From JBHBQE01 sp041776485 (GTDB taxonomy: Bacteria; Bacillota; Clostridia; Lachnospirales; Lachnospiraceae), in the NCBI GenBank assembly GCA_041776485.1, contig JBHBQE010000002.1, positions 140,497 through 204,496 of the forward strand: a DNA stretch of 64,000 nucleotides, written 5' to 3'. The position numbers were made by a program, and so were the translations under genes. The first letter of the stretch is position 1. Each line of letters begins with the position of its first letter. Positions 16,205 through 25,626 of the stretch are shown here, one piece after another. Under the pieces are notes generated by a model. It saw only the letters and a list, made by a program, of their open reading frames with translations, had not been told where the DNA came from and did not search any database.

Positions 16205-19200
16205 ATGAAAAAGAACAGTTCTATTAAAAAGACAGTCGTTAAGACATTAGCAGTTGGTTTATCTGCTTCTATCGCAGCAGGTCAGCCGTTAGCTGCATTT
16301 GCAGCCCCTAATCAAAACGGAAATACCACAGCCTATGAGGATGTTGCTGATGGTGTGGCTGATGAGGCGCAGGCAGCAGCTGATGCTGCTGATGCAGCAG
16401 TAAATAATGCAGGTAATACAACAGGTAATTTGTCTAATGCGATTGATAATAAGGTTGAGTCCGGAGATGCAGGAAATGGTGAAGTTACAATTACTGTTGA
16501 AAGTATTGACTCTAATGGTAATACTGTAAATTCTGATGAGACAGTTAATTCTGGTGATTTCGCACAGGATGTTATTACTAAAAATGAAACCGTTAAAGCT
16601 GATGACAGCATAGACAAGGCAGAGGAGAATGTAAAGGACGCAAAAGCTGATGTAACTGCAGCTGAACATTTTGAGGTTGCAAAAGATAATACTGTGGATG
16701 AAGCAGCAGGTTATGTGCAGGCTGTAGAAAAGATTGTAGATAATGCTGTAAGTGATGTGGAGAAGGCTTCTCAGGAAGCAGAGGCAATATCTCAGTCTGT
16801 TAACAGTACTGCTTCTTATGATGAAGCAAAGGCAGCTCTTGACAAGCTTAATGCTTTAGCCAATGAGACTGCAGACAAGGTTAAAGCGGCCAGCGATGCT
16901 TTTGATGAACTTAAAAATAGATATGATGCTGCTATAGCAAAGTTAAATGGTCTTTCTACAGCATTTAACGGCTCTGTTGACAGTGCAGCAGGAAATGCAC
17001 AGTCTGCTCAGGATAATCTTGCTACAGCAAAGGCTAATGTTTTGGAATTGGAAAAGGCATTATTAGCTGCAAAGGCAGGTGCTGAAAAAGCAAATGCCGG
17101 TGCTTTGGTAATTATTAAAGCTCAGGAGAATGTTAAGGGCAATACCAATATTGATTGGGAAGCTGAGGATACATTATTTAATGAGATAATGAAAAATTAT
17201 TATATTCCTCAGGTGGTCAATAAGGAAGCACAAGATGTTACAGTTACAAGGATAGAGGGTGTTGACAACAATGATTACAATTACTTTGTTGTAACATATA
17301 CATTAAATGGTGCTTCAAAAAAAGAGTATTATAATTATAAAATGGACGGTGATTCCGCGTCTAATATATTAATTTTTGAAAAAAGGGAGATTGAAGCACA
17401 GGCTTCAGATTATTTCAATGAATATGCCAATAAAAATAATATAACAGATAAGGCTGCCAAGAAAGAGCTTGCTAAGGAAAAAATTTTCTATTATGAGGAA
17501 AACGGAGCTGTTAAGTTTATTTTGGGGAAAGAGCTAAATAGTGAAAACAGCGCAGTTGTTAACGGGGTTACTTATATTAAAAAAGGTAATGGAGCACTCA
17601 GTACACTTATTTCTGTAAGTGCTGCAAAGACAAAGTCTGAGTTAAAAGTTGGTGATAAAACCTCCAAAACAGAGATTGAAAATGAAAGATCCTATTACGT
17701 GGTTGAGAATGGACAGCTGAAAAAAAAGACAGTGGGTGATGTTACATTTACTGAGTATCAGAGAGTTCAAGACGGCGCCCAGCAATTCAGAAAAGAGGGC
17801 TATACTGAAGAAGAGAAGAATGCTCTTAAAGCACAGTTGGGAGATAAGGCAAGCTTTATAGAGGTTGTGGATATGGAATCTAATGAGACATATTACCAGC
17901 TTACAGGGAAGTATGTGCCCAAGTTTAAGATAATTATTGATTGGGGAACGATAAAAGAGTTTGAAAAGCCTGATGGTGCTTTCCAAAACGAATCTCGGGA
18001 GGCTAGAGCAGTATTTATACAGAGACTGATGTATAAGGGCTTTGATATAACAGAGGTTAACCTGTCTACAGGACGACTAAAAGATGGTGTAAATATAGGA
18101 AAAGAAGAATTCTGGGTGTGGGGTGAAGTTAGTTATAAAAAGGATGAGCAAACTGTTTCCAACGATAAGGAATATACAAATCTTGAAGAAGCTCTTAACG
18201 CGTTAAAAAGAGATCTTGCAAGGGAGGATATAAATATCCAAACCGTTGACCATATCGGTACATGGGAGGGTGTGTTGTGGAAGCCTTACAAGGTGATTGA
18301 AAAAGATGTTACCTTAACAGGTAATGAACAGGGGCGTGAAATTAAGGATGAGAATATTGAAGGCTTAAAGGGCTATAAAAAGTATTCCTTCTATTTGGAT
18401 TTCTTAAAGGAGCTTAACCAGAAAAAGGAAGAGGGTATTCTTGTTGCTGAGGAGCTTTATGATAAGGCGGCACAGCTTCTTGGTGAGGTTATACAAAATA
18501 AGAATTTTGCAGATAATAATATTAAGCTTGATGAAAATGAAGATGAGAATTTCATTAATTTCATATCCAATGCCAAAGCTGCTGTTGATAAATATAATGA
18601 ACTGACAGAGAAAGCAAAAGTTGCCAAGGGTGAGGTAGTTACTGCACAGCAGGAAGTGAAGAAGCTTCAGGATACCATTAAAGGTATGGAGAGTAATCAA
18701 AATAAAGTTGTTCTTAACAGGACAATGATAGAGTACCTTGGACTTGGTGAGGGTCTTAGTCCAAACGAGTTGGACGCTTTAGTTGATAAACTAAAGGATC
18801 AGCCTATAGACAAAGTTATCGATATTCTAAATGGCAAACTTGATGAGGCTAAGGATAAGCTTGATAAGGCAAGGGAAAAGCTTTCAGATATCAGTCATAA
18901 GAAGGATGAGGCCGGAAATAAGGTTAATGATCTCGCACCTAATCCTGTAGCTCCGGGGACAACTCCAAGCGGGGCAACCACAAATGCCAACCCTGCCAAT
19001 GTACCTGCAGATAGTTTAACACCTATAGCAACAACTCCCGGTGTAGATTCTGTGGAAGGTGCAGGTAATCCGGGAGGAGTCTTTGCTGGCGGTGTAACTC
19101 CTGCTGTGGTTCCCGCAGGATTTGGCGGAGCAGGGAATGTAAACCTTGTGGCAGCAGCTGATGTTGCAGCACCTTTAGGGAATATTGATTTAGATGACGA

Positions 19201-19411
19201 GAGTCAGGGTCTGTTAGATGACGGTGATAAGAATATTGTTAAGGGTAAGGATGTTAAGGCACCCCTTGCAGAGAACCTTGTTGAAATGGAAGAAAACCGT
19301 TCCTGGTGGTGGTTACTTCTATTAGCAATTGCGACTTTCCTGGGTTACAAAACCTATAAGCACTACAAAAATGAAAAGGAAGCTAATGGAAAAGCAACCA
19401 ATAAGAAGTAA
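16205..19411 (+). CDS. Large alanine-rich, coiled-coil surface protein with C-terminal membrane anchor
   Basis: A 1068-aa exported protein. Signal peptide from MKKNSSIKKTVVKTLAVGLS to the AFA-AP cleavage site; then ~290 residues of acidic, alanine-rich sequence with strong heptad character (QEAEAISQSV, AALDKLNALANETADKV); a middle region of ~400 residues with lysine/tyrosine-rich, mixed sequence (EYYNYKMDGD, KYVPKFKIIIDWG); more coiled coil near 860-920; a Pro/Gly/Ala/Thr linker; a membrane helix (WWWLLLLAIATFLGYKTY) and a basic tail. No LPxTG. The anchor type suggests it stands on the membrane and crosses the wall. GGGAGG (16192-16197) fits ATG 16205; ATG 16202 is possible. Function unknown; adhesion or a structural surface role is a guess. 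The LytTR regulator upstream may control it. Confidence 0.8.
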   Translation: MKKNSSIKKTVVKTLAVGLSASIAAGQPLAAFAAPNQNGNTTAYEDVADGVADEAQAAADAADAAVNNAGNTTGNLSNAIDNKVESGDAGNGEVTITVESIDSNGNTVNSDETVNSGDFAQDVITKNETVKADDSIDKAEENVKDAKADVTAAEHFEVAKDNTVDEAAGYVQAVEKIVDNAVSDVEKASQEAEAISQSVNSTASYDEAKAALDKLNALANETADKVKAASDAFDELKNRYDAAIAKLNGLSTAFNGSVDSAAGNAQSAQDNLATAKANVLELEKALLAAKAGAEKANAGALVIIKAQENVKGNTNIDWEAEDTLFNEIMKNYYIPQVVNKEAQDVTVTRIEGVDNNDYNYFVVTYTLNGASKKEYYNYKMDGDSASNILIFEKREIEAQASDYFNEYANKNNITDKAAKKELAKEKIFYYEENGAVKFILGKELNSENSAVVNGVTYIKKGNGALSTLISVSAAKTKSELKVGDKTSKTEIENERSYYVVENGQLKKKTVGDVTFTEYQRVQDGAQQFRKEGYTEEEKNALKAQLGDKASFIEVVDMESNETYYQLTGKYVPKFKIIIDWGTIKEFEKPDGAFQNESREARAVFIQRLMYKGFDITEVNLSTGRLKDGVNIGKEEFWVWGEVSYKKDEQTVSNDKEYTNLEEALNALKRDLAREDINIQTVDHIGTWEGVLWKPYKVIEKDVTLTGNEQGREIKDENIEGLKGYKKYSFYLDFLKELNQKKEEGILVAEELYDKAAQLLGEVIQNKNFADNNIKLDENEDENFINFISNAKAAVDKYNELTEKAKVAKGEVVTAQQEVKKLQDTIKGMESNQNKVVLNRTMIEYLGLGEGLSPNELDALVDKLKDQPIDKVIDILNGKLDEAKDKLDKAREKLSDISHKKDEAGNKVNDLAPNPVAPGTTPSGATTNANPANVPADSLTPIATTPGVDSVEGAGNPGGVFAGGVTPAVVPAGFGGAGNVNLVAAADVAAPLGNIDLDDESQGLLDDGDKNIVKGKDVKAPLAENLVEMEENRSWWWLLLLAIATFLGYKTYKHYKNEKEANGKATNKK

Positions 19412-19499
19412 CATTAGAGATTAATATTAATAGCTCATAAAATAAAACCTCATATCAGGAAAATTTAGTGTTCCACAAAATGTAGACGACTGATATGTA

Positions 19500-19538
19500 C
19501 CCCTTTTGCTGGACAAAGTCTAGTTGAAAGGGGTTTTT
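19500..19538 (+). terminator. Rho-independent terminator after the surface protein gene
   Basis: CCCCTTT (19500-19506) pairs with AAAGGGG (19527-19533), followed by TTTTT. The loop is long (20 bases). It ends the surface-protein transcript. Confidence 0.7.
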
Positions 19539-19616
19539 GTATAGGGAAAATATTTATTAAACTTAAAAATGGTACATTGCCAAATTTTTATAGATATAGT
19601 GTATAAAAAGAGTAAC

Positions 19617-19671
19617 AAAAACCCCTTTCAATCATTCAGCTATCAAGGCTTTATTGATTATAAGGGGTTTT
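19617..19671. terminator. Probable bidirectional terminator 3' of tRNA-Gly
   Basis: AAAACCCCTT (19617-19626) pairs with AAGGGGTTTT (19662-19671), and inner AATCA/TGATT extend the stem. T-runs occur on both strands. On the minus strand it terminates tRNA-Gly; on the plus strand it backs up the previous terminator, with which it shares an inverted copy of TTGAAAGGGGTTTTT or near it. Confidence 0.65.
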
Positions 19672-19680
19672 CTTAAATTA

Positions 19681-19753
19681 AGCGATAGACGGGGCTCGAA
19701 CCCGCGGTCTCGACCTTGGCAAGGTCGCGCGTTACCAACTACGCCACTATCGC
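19681..19753 (-). tRNA. tRNA-Gly, anticodon GCC
   Basis: 73 bases on the minus strand. Acceptor GCGATAG/CTATCGC, anticodon stem CGACC/GGTCG with loop TTGCCAA giving GCC, T arm GCGGG-TTCGAGC-CCCGT, discriminator T (usual for Gly). CCA is not encoded. It reads GGC and GGU. It shares its 3' hairpin with the end of the upstream plus-strand gene region. Confidence 0.95.
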
Positions 19754-19801
19754 AAATGAACTAGAATATTTTATCAAAACAATAGTAACTTGTCAAGAGT
19801 T

Positions 19802-20047
19802 CTACTCTTTAGATAAATTATCCAAATAGTCCGAAATAGCAGTTAAATTCACCGGGATTTTAGCAGAAGTCTCACTATCTGGATTTTGGGTTTTGGTATA
19901 TAATGAAAACCCTATCCAAAATACAATGGCAATACAAGCTAATCCGGTGGAAATACTAATGGCAGCATTAGTAATCTTTTTTCTGCGATTAATCTTTTTT
20001 CTATTGGATTTAATTGACTTATGTAAATCTACCTTTTGTTGGCTCAT
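19802..20047 (-). CDS. Small single-pass membrane protein, unknown function
   Basis: An 81-aa protein: very basic cytoplasmic N-terminal part (HKSIKSNRKKINRRKKI), one membrane helix (AAISISTGLACIAIVFWIGF) and a short outside tail ending DYLDNLSKE. The ATG at 20047 is preceded on its strand by AGAGG with 7-base spacing; an upstream in-frame ATG at 20146 lacks one. I do not recognise the family. It sits alone between tRNA-Gly and the divergent cobalamin riboswitch. Confidence 0.65.
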   Translation of the reverse strand: MSQQKVDLHKSIKSNRKKINRRKKITNAAISISTGLACIAIVFWIGFSLYTKTQNPDSETSAKIPVNLTAISDYLDNLSKE

Positions 20048-20185
20048 ATGATAACCTCTTTCAAAATACAGTATGTTAATGGTATCAAAGCTTTTAAGGT
20101 TAGTCAAGACTAAGTAAACCGGGACAAAAAAATATTTATTCCTCATTTTTATTACAAAATGTTTAAAATCCGCCTGATTTTAGCC

Positions 20186-20214
20186 TTGACTTTTAGCTGA
20201 CAATTATTTAACAT
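20186..20214 (+). promoter_or_regulatory. Candidate promoter of the riboswitch transcript
   Basis: TTGACT (20186-20191), 17-base spacer, TAACAT (20209-20214). A second -35-like TTGACA lies at 20219-20224 but has no well-spaced -10. Either would start transcription just upstream of the riboswitch. Confidence 0.4.
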
Positions 20215-20261
20215 AAATTTGACAAGTAAATAGTGTCTTATGTTTGTTCTTCGATATACTT

Positions 20262-20420
20262 TGTAAAGTCGGAGAACACTAAGAGGGAAGTAGGTTAGAA
20301 TCCTACACGGTCCCGCCACTGTATCAGATTGTCTATCTCAGGGCAGCGAAGCCATCCACTGAATTTTATTCGGGAAGGAGAGAATAGACGGTAATCTCAA
20401 GTCAGGAGACCTGCATAAGA
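20262..20420 (+). ncRNA. Cobalamin (B12) riboswitch
   Basis: All signature blocks of the cobalamin aptamer are present in order: AGAGGGAAGTAGGTTAGAAT with its pairing CCTAC, ACGGTCCCGCCACTGTA, GCCATCCACTG, CGGGAAGG, and the B12 box AAGTCAGGAGACCTGC (20399-20414). Boundaries are approximate. It lies in the leader of the 1570-aa surface protein gene and is followed at once by a terminator hairpin, so bound cobalamin should switch the gene off, as in most such riboswitches. Confidence 0.93.
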
Positions 20421-20504
20421 CTTTTCTTAGCCGACGGTGTATCGGTGCATGAGGAAGCATGTATCAGCAAGTTGGGCTATGGAGCGATTCCTAGTCTTTT
20501 TTTT
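20417..20504 (+). terminator. Expression-platform terminator of the cobalamin riboswitch
   Basis: AAGACT (20417-20422) pairs with AGTCTT (20493-20498) and TAGCC (20428-20432) with GGCTA (20475-20479); an inner stem lies between, and a run of Ts follows to 20504. Its 5' arm starts just after the B12 box, so ligand binding could decide whether it forms. Confidence 0.75.
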
Positions 20505-20637
20505 CGTTTAATGATGCCTGTTACTTGGTTAATACGGTCTGTTATCATGTGTTATCCTGAGACTGATTCTCCGGGCTTGTAATTGCCTGTCATATGTATT
20601 ATTTATGTTTATCCTATTATGAATAGAAGGAGGTGTT

Positions 20638-23600
20638 ATGTTAATGGGTAGCAGAATGCAGAGAAGAAGTATTATTTCTCTGGCTCTTGTGCTTGCATTG
20701 CTGTTAGGTCTGATTCTGCCGGTCGTGTTTAACGACATGGTATATGCGGATGAACCGGCAAATGCGGTAGAAGGGTTTTATTTGTTAGAGGGGGGAAATG
20801 AAACCAGAATATCAGGAAATCTTGAGCTGGGTGCCGATTCTTACGGCAAAGAGTTTACCGTCAAGGTAAAATACAATGAAGGAGTCGACTTTTCTCACTA
20901 TATGCTGGAGGTGCAAAATCCTGCGGATCTTAATAATCAGGTTCTCCAAAAGATAAGTGAGAATAAAGAAGAACAGACGATAACCTTCAAGGCATTGCAG
21001 AAGGGAGAATCTGCAATTTTGGTAAGGGCCGGTATACAGGATGTATTGGCAGAACAGAAGGTTGTTGTAAGCGGTGAGGCTCAAACCGTCACAAATATTG
21101 AACTGCAAAGATTTAAGCATGGAGACGGAGTAGGAATAACGGATAAGTGGGTATCCTTTGTTTATCCTCATGTTTTTAAATGGGATCAGTGGGAGAAGAT
21201 AAGTGACGGATCAATATATAAGCTTAGAGCCGTGGTTACAGGGTCAAATGATCCTGTTCAGTGGATAGTAAATCAGGATACGGAGGCAATCCAAAGGGTA
21301 TTGTACCCTGATGAAAAGGAATTTTGGTTTAGTGTTAAGGGTAAAGGAAACGTAAGGATAACTGCAAAATGCGGTGATAAAGAGGATTGGGTTGAATTTG
21401 ATACGGAGTATGGAAAGGATTTAGACGAGTTGAAGGCCTCATGGAAGGAGGGAAAAGACGGTTACGATAGCGGAGATTATCCTGATATAGAGGTTGCTTC
21501 TTCAGGATTAAATCTTAAGGTCGGTGATGAGATTTGTCTGATGCTTCATGGCAAGGATCAATCAGGGCTAAGGCTGGGTGAACATCCCTTGAGAAAATAT
21601 GTTTGGGATATAAAGTATGAGGGTGCAAACGATCTTTTTAAAGTGGAAAAGGGGAAGGACGGATATTATAAGAGGCCAAGGGATTATCTGTTTAATATAA
21701 CAGCATTAAAACCAGGAAAAACCATAGCCAAATTTACCGGATCGTATTCAGGGTCAAATTACAGCATAAGCATACTTATTGAGATAAAAGCTGAGAGCGG
21801 CGGAAGTCAAAGTCCCGCAGATAAAATAAAATTTGCCGGATTTAACACCACAGGTAAAGCGGATCAGTTTAATGAAATAAAAGATAATGCGAAGGGAGAC
21901 TTGTACCTGGGACAGTTCGCCTACATTAAAGCCGAGCTTAAGGATGGAGAGCAGGGGGAGCTTTCCGTAAGACCGGAGCAGGAGTCACAGCAGAATATAA
22001 CCGTATCGCCGGAGGGCGATAATATATTCAAGATAGGCTTTAATAAAACAGGAAAGTTCAATATCAATATATGCCTGGGAGAAGAGACGGTAAGGAGTGT
22101 TGAGCTTAATGTAAAGGAGAATATTTCTCCAAGCATATGGAGGCATAATGTTGATACTTCGAAAAATCCCTGGCTTTTGATAAGAAGTGGTAGGAAATCA
22201 TATCAAAACGGAAGTACTATAGAGGAAGAACTGAACGTAAATGCCGCCTTTAAGCCTGATGTAAAGGAAATAAGCTCTCAGCTTAAATATAATATTGAGG
22301 TTACCGATCCTGCCGGAGCTTTGCAGATAGTACGCAAGACTGACGAGGAGCTTCATTACACAACTTTAAAGGATGGAGAGGTAAAGATAGACGTAAGCTG
22401 CATTTCAGGCAAGTCATCCTTTATACTTAAGGTTGGAAATGGCAAGGAGAATATTATTGAAAAAATCGGGTATCACAAAAGGGGAAAGAATTATAATAAT
22501 TTTTCACAATCATTAGACGGTGAAGTCGATTTAGTCACCGGACAGCTTTTGTTTTTAAAACCCATAGTAAAGGAAGGATCTGCAAAGAAGGCTATTATCA
22601 AGGCAAAGTCGGGCTATGAAGATAAGCTGGCTGTAGCGGACAAGGGGAATGGTGTATTTTCAGTGAAGGCAAAGGATACCGGCAGATTGATACTGGAGGC
22701 TACAGTAGATGGTTTAACTGAGAGGGAAATAGTTATTAATGCGAAAAAACAGGAGCCCATCGTTAAGAGACATAATATTTCCTGGATACAGCATGGTCCT
22801 CAATGGTTTTGGTCGGTAATAATGAATCCGAATGTCAGATACGATAAGGATAACAATATCATTGTGGAAAGAATAGGAAACAGAGTTTGCTTAAGACCAG
22901 ATGTAGAAGGTCTTAAAGAATTCTTACCCTTCACCTTTGAGGTTACAGATCCTGACGGTGTTATAGACACTACACCTGTCACAAGTACATGTGCTGAAAA
23001 ATATGAGTTGGAATTTACGGTTGTAGGAACCGGAGATGCAAAAATAAAGGTAAAATGTGAAGGAGGAGAGCAGGAATATATTATAAGAGTTGTGAAAGTT
23101 CCTGCCGAGGGTGTTGTTATAACCAATGCACCTAATGTTCTGGAGCCTGACGCTCCCGTTACCCTTAAAGCGGTGGTTACGCCTAGAAATGCTACAGATA
23201 GAGTTAATTGGAGCGTTGACGACAGTGAAGTGGCAGATATAGATCAGTCAGGAACCCTTACTCCAAAGAAGGAGGGTGTGGTAAAGGTAACGGCAGAGGC
23301 AAATGGCATAAAAGATGAGGCTGTTATAACAATAAGAAAAATTAAAGATACGGATTTCTATTTCCAGGATGCCAAAACAAAGGAGAAGAAATATGTTGAA
23401 AACGGTGAAATTGAGCTTATGGTAACTGATTTCGGGCATTTCTTCATGGAAGGTGAGCAGAATAACAGCGTTCAAGTGAAGGATTGGCATTCCGAGGAAT
23501 ATGTGCACCACCCGCAGAGTGACGAATATTCATTCTGGTTTTGGATAGACCAGGATAATCGCTTTCATCCTAGAAAGGTAGGAGAGCAGAAAGCTACTCT

Positions 23601-25350
23601 GACATATTTAAGAGACGGAAACGTTTTTGAAAAGGAATTTACATTAAAGGTAATTTCAGGAGATGTTGAGGAAATAAGAGCCTATGCAATGAGAGATGGG
23701 CAAAGATTTGACTTGGGGGGAGATAATCCCCTGCCTGTGGAGGGATCTGAGCGTGTAAAGGTTTTCGTAGAGGGAAAGCGAAAAGGAAAAACTGATTTTG
23801 AACTTATTCCTGATACTTCGTATGAACTGGTGTACAAAAATAAGCAGCATATTATCGGAAGCAGTTTCGCTCTTTGGTCGCCCGAAACTCATGTTGTGGA
23901 TATCAGAATGCTGGATGACAGTTGCAAGCTAAGCTTTAAGGCTACATCCTCATATGTACCTCAAACAGGATTTGAAGGAGATGTTCCTGCCAGATGGCCG
24001 ATACACGATTGGAACAATCTGGGTTATAAGTTTGTAGGAATGAGGTATCACCCTATGGAGGAGGTTGAGGAATGGGGAAGCTCAGGATATACTCTTAGAA
24101 CGCTGCCTCACAATGCCAGTTATCATGTAATTAATTGGGAATCACTTAATCCGGAGATTGCAGAATATGATCCGCTGCATGCAAACGGATTTGTTCCTAA
24201 AAAGCCGGGAAAAGCAAAATTCGTTGCAAGCCTACCGGAGGACAGCAGTGTGAGAAGGGAATTTGAGGTGGAATTCTATTATTTAAATCCTCTGACTAAG
24301 GCATCGTCAGTGGATAAAGTAATTGAAATAACTCAGGGAGAGCAAAAGGCGCTCAAATTGAGTATTAAACCTAAATTTGCAAGTGAACAGAGATTCAATT
24401 GGAGCTGCAGCGGGAAAGGAGCAGTAGAAATATTTGATACGGTTCATGTAGATCCAAATGATGTGAATGTGGAAAAATGGACCGTACACAATATAAAAGG
24501 CATAAGACCGGGAAGGACTGAGGTTATTGGAATTCCCTATGATGAAACGGGAGATATAGAGAAAAAGACCGTAAGATTTACCGTCATGGTAAAAACTGCA
24601 GAGGGTTACGTGCCTGAGGATGATCCTATTGAGCCGGGAAATGGAATTCAGGATGAAAAGACACTTCCTGACGGGAATAGCAGCAAGATTACTGAAGGAG
24701 TGAGCCCTGCTTCAGGAAGCGGAGATACAACAAATCCCAACACTAATCCTGCTGTCACAAGATCAAATCCTGTACAAAATACAAGATTAAATCCTGTACA
24801 AAATATCAGAAGAAATGTTCAGAATGATACAAGATCTCTTCCGGCAGGTGGGAGCAGCACAACGAGTGTAAACGGAAATTCAGTACCTAGAGCTAATAAT
24901 GAGGCTGAAGCACAGGACAAGACAGAGAACAGCCCGTCTTATGTATCGACCCCCAATAAGCTGTATAAGGATCTTGGAGAATATACATATGGAGGCAGCC
25001 CATCAGAGGAGGCAACTTTCAGAATAAAAGGTATACATCTTAGTGATCTTGTAACTGTATTTATGGATGGAAAGGAGCTTGATCCCAAATATTATGAAGC
25101 GAGAGAGGGCAGTCTGATAGTGACCTTGAAAAAATCCTATGTTGATGAGCTTTCATCAGGAGAGCATGACCTTAGGATAGAAACTAAGGAGGGTGATGTT
25201 AAGGTACTTTTAAATGTTGCTAAGGAGAAGTCTCTGGTGCCTGCACAACCAAGAGGTAAGGCTATGGGAGTCTTAGCAGCGCTTGTTATAGGCTTATGTA
25301 TTATTGCTCTTTTATACAAAAAGGGAATTATTTTTAAAGGAACAAAATAA
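20638..25350 (+). CDS. Giant B12-riboswitch-controlled surface protein with Ig-like domains and C-terminal membrane anchor
   Basis: A 1570-aa exported protein. Signal peptide (RRSIISLALVLALLLGLILP to VYA-DEP); mostly beta-rich Ig-like sequence; an internal tandem duplication of ~210 residues at ~396-608 and ~609-820, marked by RHN, KPDV/RPDV and EVTDPAG/EVTDPDG at matching places; a Big_2 bacterial Ig domain at ~821-900 (PAEGVVITNA, VNWSVDDSEVADID, GVVKVTAEANG); a second Big_2-like block near 1160-1210; a low-complexity Asn/Pro/Thr spacer with NPVQNTRLNPVQNIR; a C-terminal domain near 1458-1535; one membrane helix (MGVLAALVIGLCIIALLY) and basic tail. No LPxTG. AAGGAGG precedes ATG 20638 closely; ATG 20644 is an alternative. 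The riboswitch implies a role in corrinoid capture or in a B12-replaceable process; no corrinoid-binding motif is recognised. Confidence 0.85.
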   Translation: MLMGSRMQRRSIISLALVLALLLGLILPVVFNDMVYADEPANAVEGFYLLEGGNETRISGNLELGADSYGKEFTVKVKYNEGVDFSHYMLEVQNPADLNNQVLQKISENKEEQTITFKALQKGESAILVRAGIQDVLAEQKVVVSGEAQTVTNIELQRFKHGDGVGITDKWVSFVYPHVFKWDQWEKISDGSIYKLRAVVTGSNDPVQWIVNQDTEAIQRVLYPDEKEFWFSVKGKGNVRITAKCGDKEDWVEFDTEYGKDLDELKASWKEGKDGYDSGDYPDIEVASSGLNLKVGDEICLMLHGKDQSGLRLGEHPLRKYVWDIKYEGANDLFKVEKGKDGYYKRPRDYLFNITALKPGKTIAKFTGSYSGSNYSISILIEIKAESGGSQSPADKIKFAGFNTTGKADQFNEIKDNAKGDLYLGQFAYIKAELKDGEQGELSVRPEQESQQNITVSPEGDNIFKIGFNKTGKFNINICLGEETVRSVELNVKENISPSIWRHNVDTSKNPWLLIRSGRKSYQNGSTIEEELNVNAAFKPDVKEISSQLKYNIEVTDPAGALQIVRKTDEELHYTTLKDGEVKIDVSCISGKSSFILKVGNGKENIIEKIGYHKRGKNYNNFSQSLDGEVDLVTGQLLFLKPIVKEGSAKKAIIKAKSGYEDKLAVADKGNGVFSVKAKDTGRLILEATVDGLTEREIVINAKKQEPIVKRHNISWIQHGPQWFWSVIMNPNVRYDKDNNIIVERIGNRVCLRPDVEGLKEFLPFTFEVTDPDGVIDTTPVTSTCAEKYELEFTVVGTGDAKIKVKCEGGEQEYIIRVVKVPAEGVVITNAPNVLEPDAPVTLKAVVTPRNATDRVNWSVDDSEVADIDQSGTLTPKKEGVVKVTAEANGIKDEAVITIRKIKDTDFYFQDAKTKEKKYVENGEIELMVTDFGHFFMEGEQNNSVQVKDWHSEEYVHHPQSDEYSFWFWIDQDNRFHPRKVGEQKATLTYLRDGNVFEKEFTLKVISGDVEEIRAYAMRDGQRFDLGGDNPLPVEGSERVKVFVEGKRKGKTDFELIPDTSYELVYKNKQHIIGSSFALWSPETHVVDIRMLDDSCKLSFKATSSYVPQTGFEGDVPARWPIHDWNNLGYKFVGMRYHPMEEVEEWGSSGYTLRTLPHNASYHVINWESLNPEIAEYDPLHANGFVPKKPGKAKFVASLPEDSSVRREFEVEFYYLNPLTKASSVDKVIEITQGEQKALKLSIKPKFASEQRFNWSCSGKGAVEIFDTVHVDPNDVNVEKWTVHNIKGIRPGRTEVIGIPYDETGDIEKKTVRFTVMVKTAEGYVPEDDPIEPGNGIQDEKTLPDGNSSKITEGVSPASGSGDTTNPNTNPAVTRSNPVQNTRLNPVQNIRRNVQNDTRSLPAGGSSTTSVNGNSVPRANNEAEAQDKTENSPSYVSTPNKLYKDLGEYTYGGSPSEEATFRIKGIHLSDLVTVFMDGKELDPKYYEAREGSLIVTLKKSYVDELSSGEHDLRIETKEGDVKVLLNVAKEKSLVPAQPRGKAMGVLAALVIGLCIIALLYKKGIIFKGTK

Positions 25351-25355
25351 TAGTT

Positions 25356-25421
25356 GGCACCATTGTTTTTGGTGCCATGCATGGCGCTCTATAGGAACAG
25401 CTGTTTTTGACAGCCATGCAT
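25356..25421. repeat. Cluster of inverted repeats after the giant surface protein gene
   Basis: GGCACCA (25356-25362)/TGGTGCC (25370-25376) forms a 7-bp hairpin; ATGCATGGC (25377-25385)/GCCATGCAT (25413-25421) a 9-bp one that encloses GCTGT/ACAGC. GCCATGCATGGC (25374-25385) is itself a palindrome, so the two stems compete. No T-run follows. Confidence 0.55.
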
Positions 25422-25468
25422 ATTGATTAAATTAACTGTTGGAAGTGTTCTGCCTGATGCAAATAAGA

Positions 25469-25507
25469 AACGGAGAATGAGGGTTAAAACTGTCATCTCC
25501 GTTTTTT
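25469..25507 (+). terminator. Rho-independent terminator
   Basis: AACGGAGA (25469-25476) pairs with TCTCCGTT (25496-25503), followed by TTTTG. It ends the giant surface-protein transcript ahead of the secG promoter. Confidence 0.75.
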
Positions 25508-25557
25508 GTTTTGCCATGTTTATTCAGTGAAATCAGGAAATGGCAGGGAATATTTTC

Positions 25558-25586
25558 TTGCAAAAAAAGGGGATTTATGATAATAT
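25558..25586 (+). promoter_or_regulatory. Sigma-A-type promoter of secG-rnr-smpB
   Basis: TTGCAA (25558-25563), 17-base spacer, TAATAT (25581-25586) with an extended TG one base upstream. It lies 41 bases before the secG start. Confidence 0.65.
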
Positions 25587-25626
25587 CATTTGATTATAGC
25601 GAATGTAGTTTTATTTAGGAGGAATT

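Noticed and set aside
16289..16669. Minus-strand open frames opposite the alanine-rich surface protein
   Set aside because: Product of repetitive GCA/GAT codons read backwards; low complexity and no start signals.
24760..24830. CRISPR-like or VNTR repeat around AATCCTGTACAAAAT
   Set aside because: Only two adjacent copies inside a coding low-complexity linker; no array.
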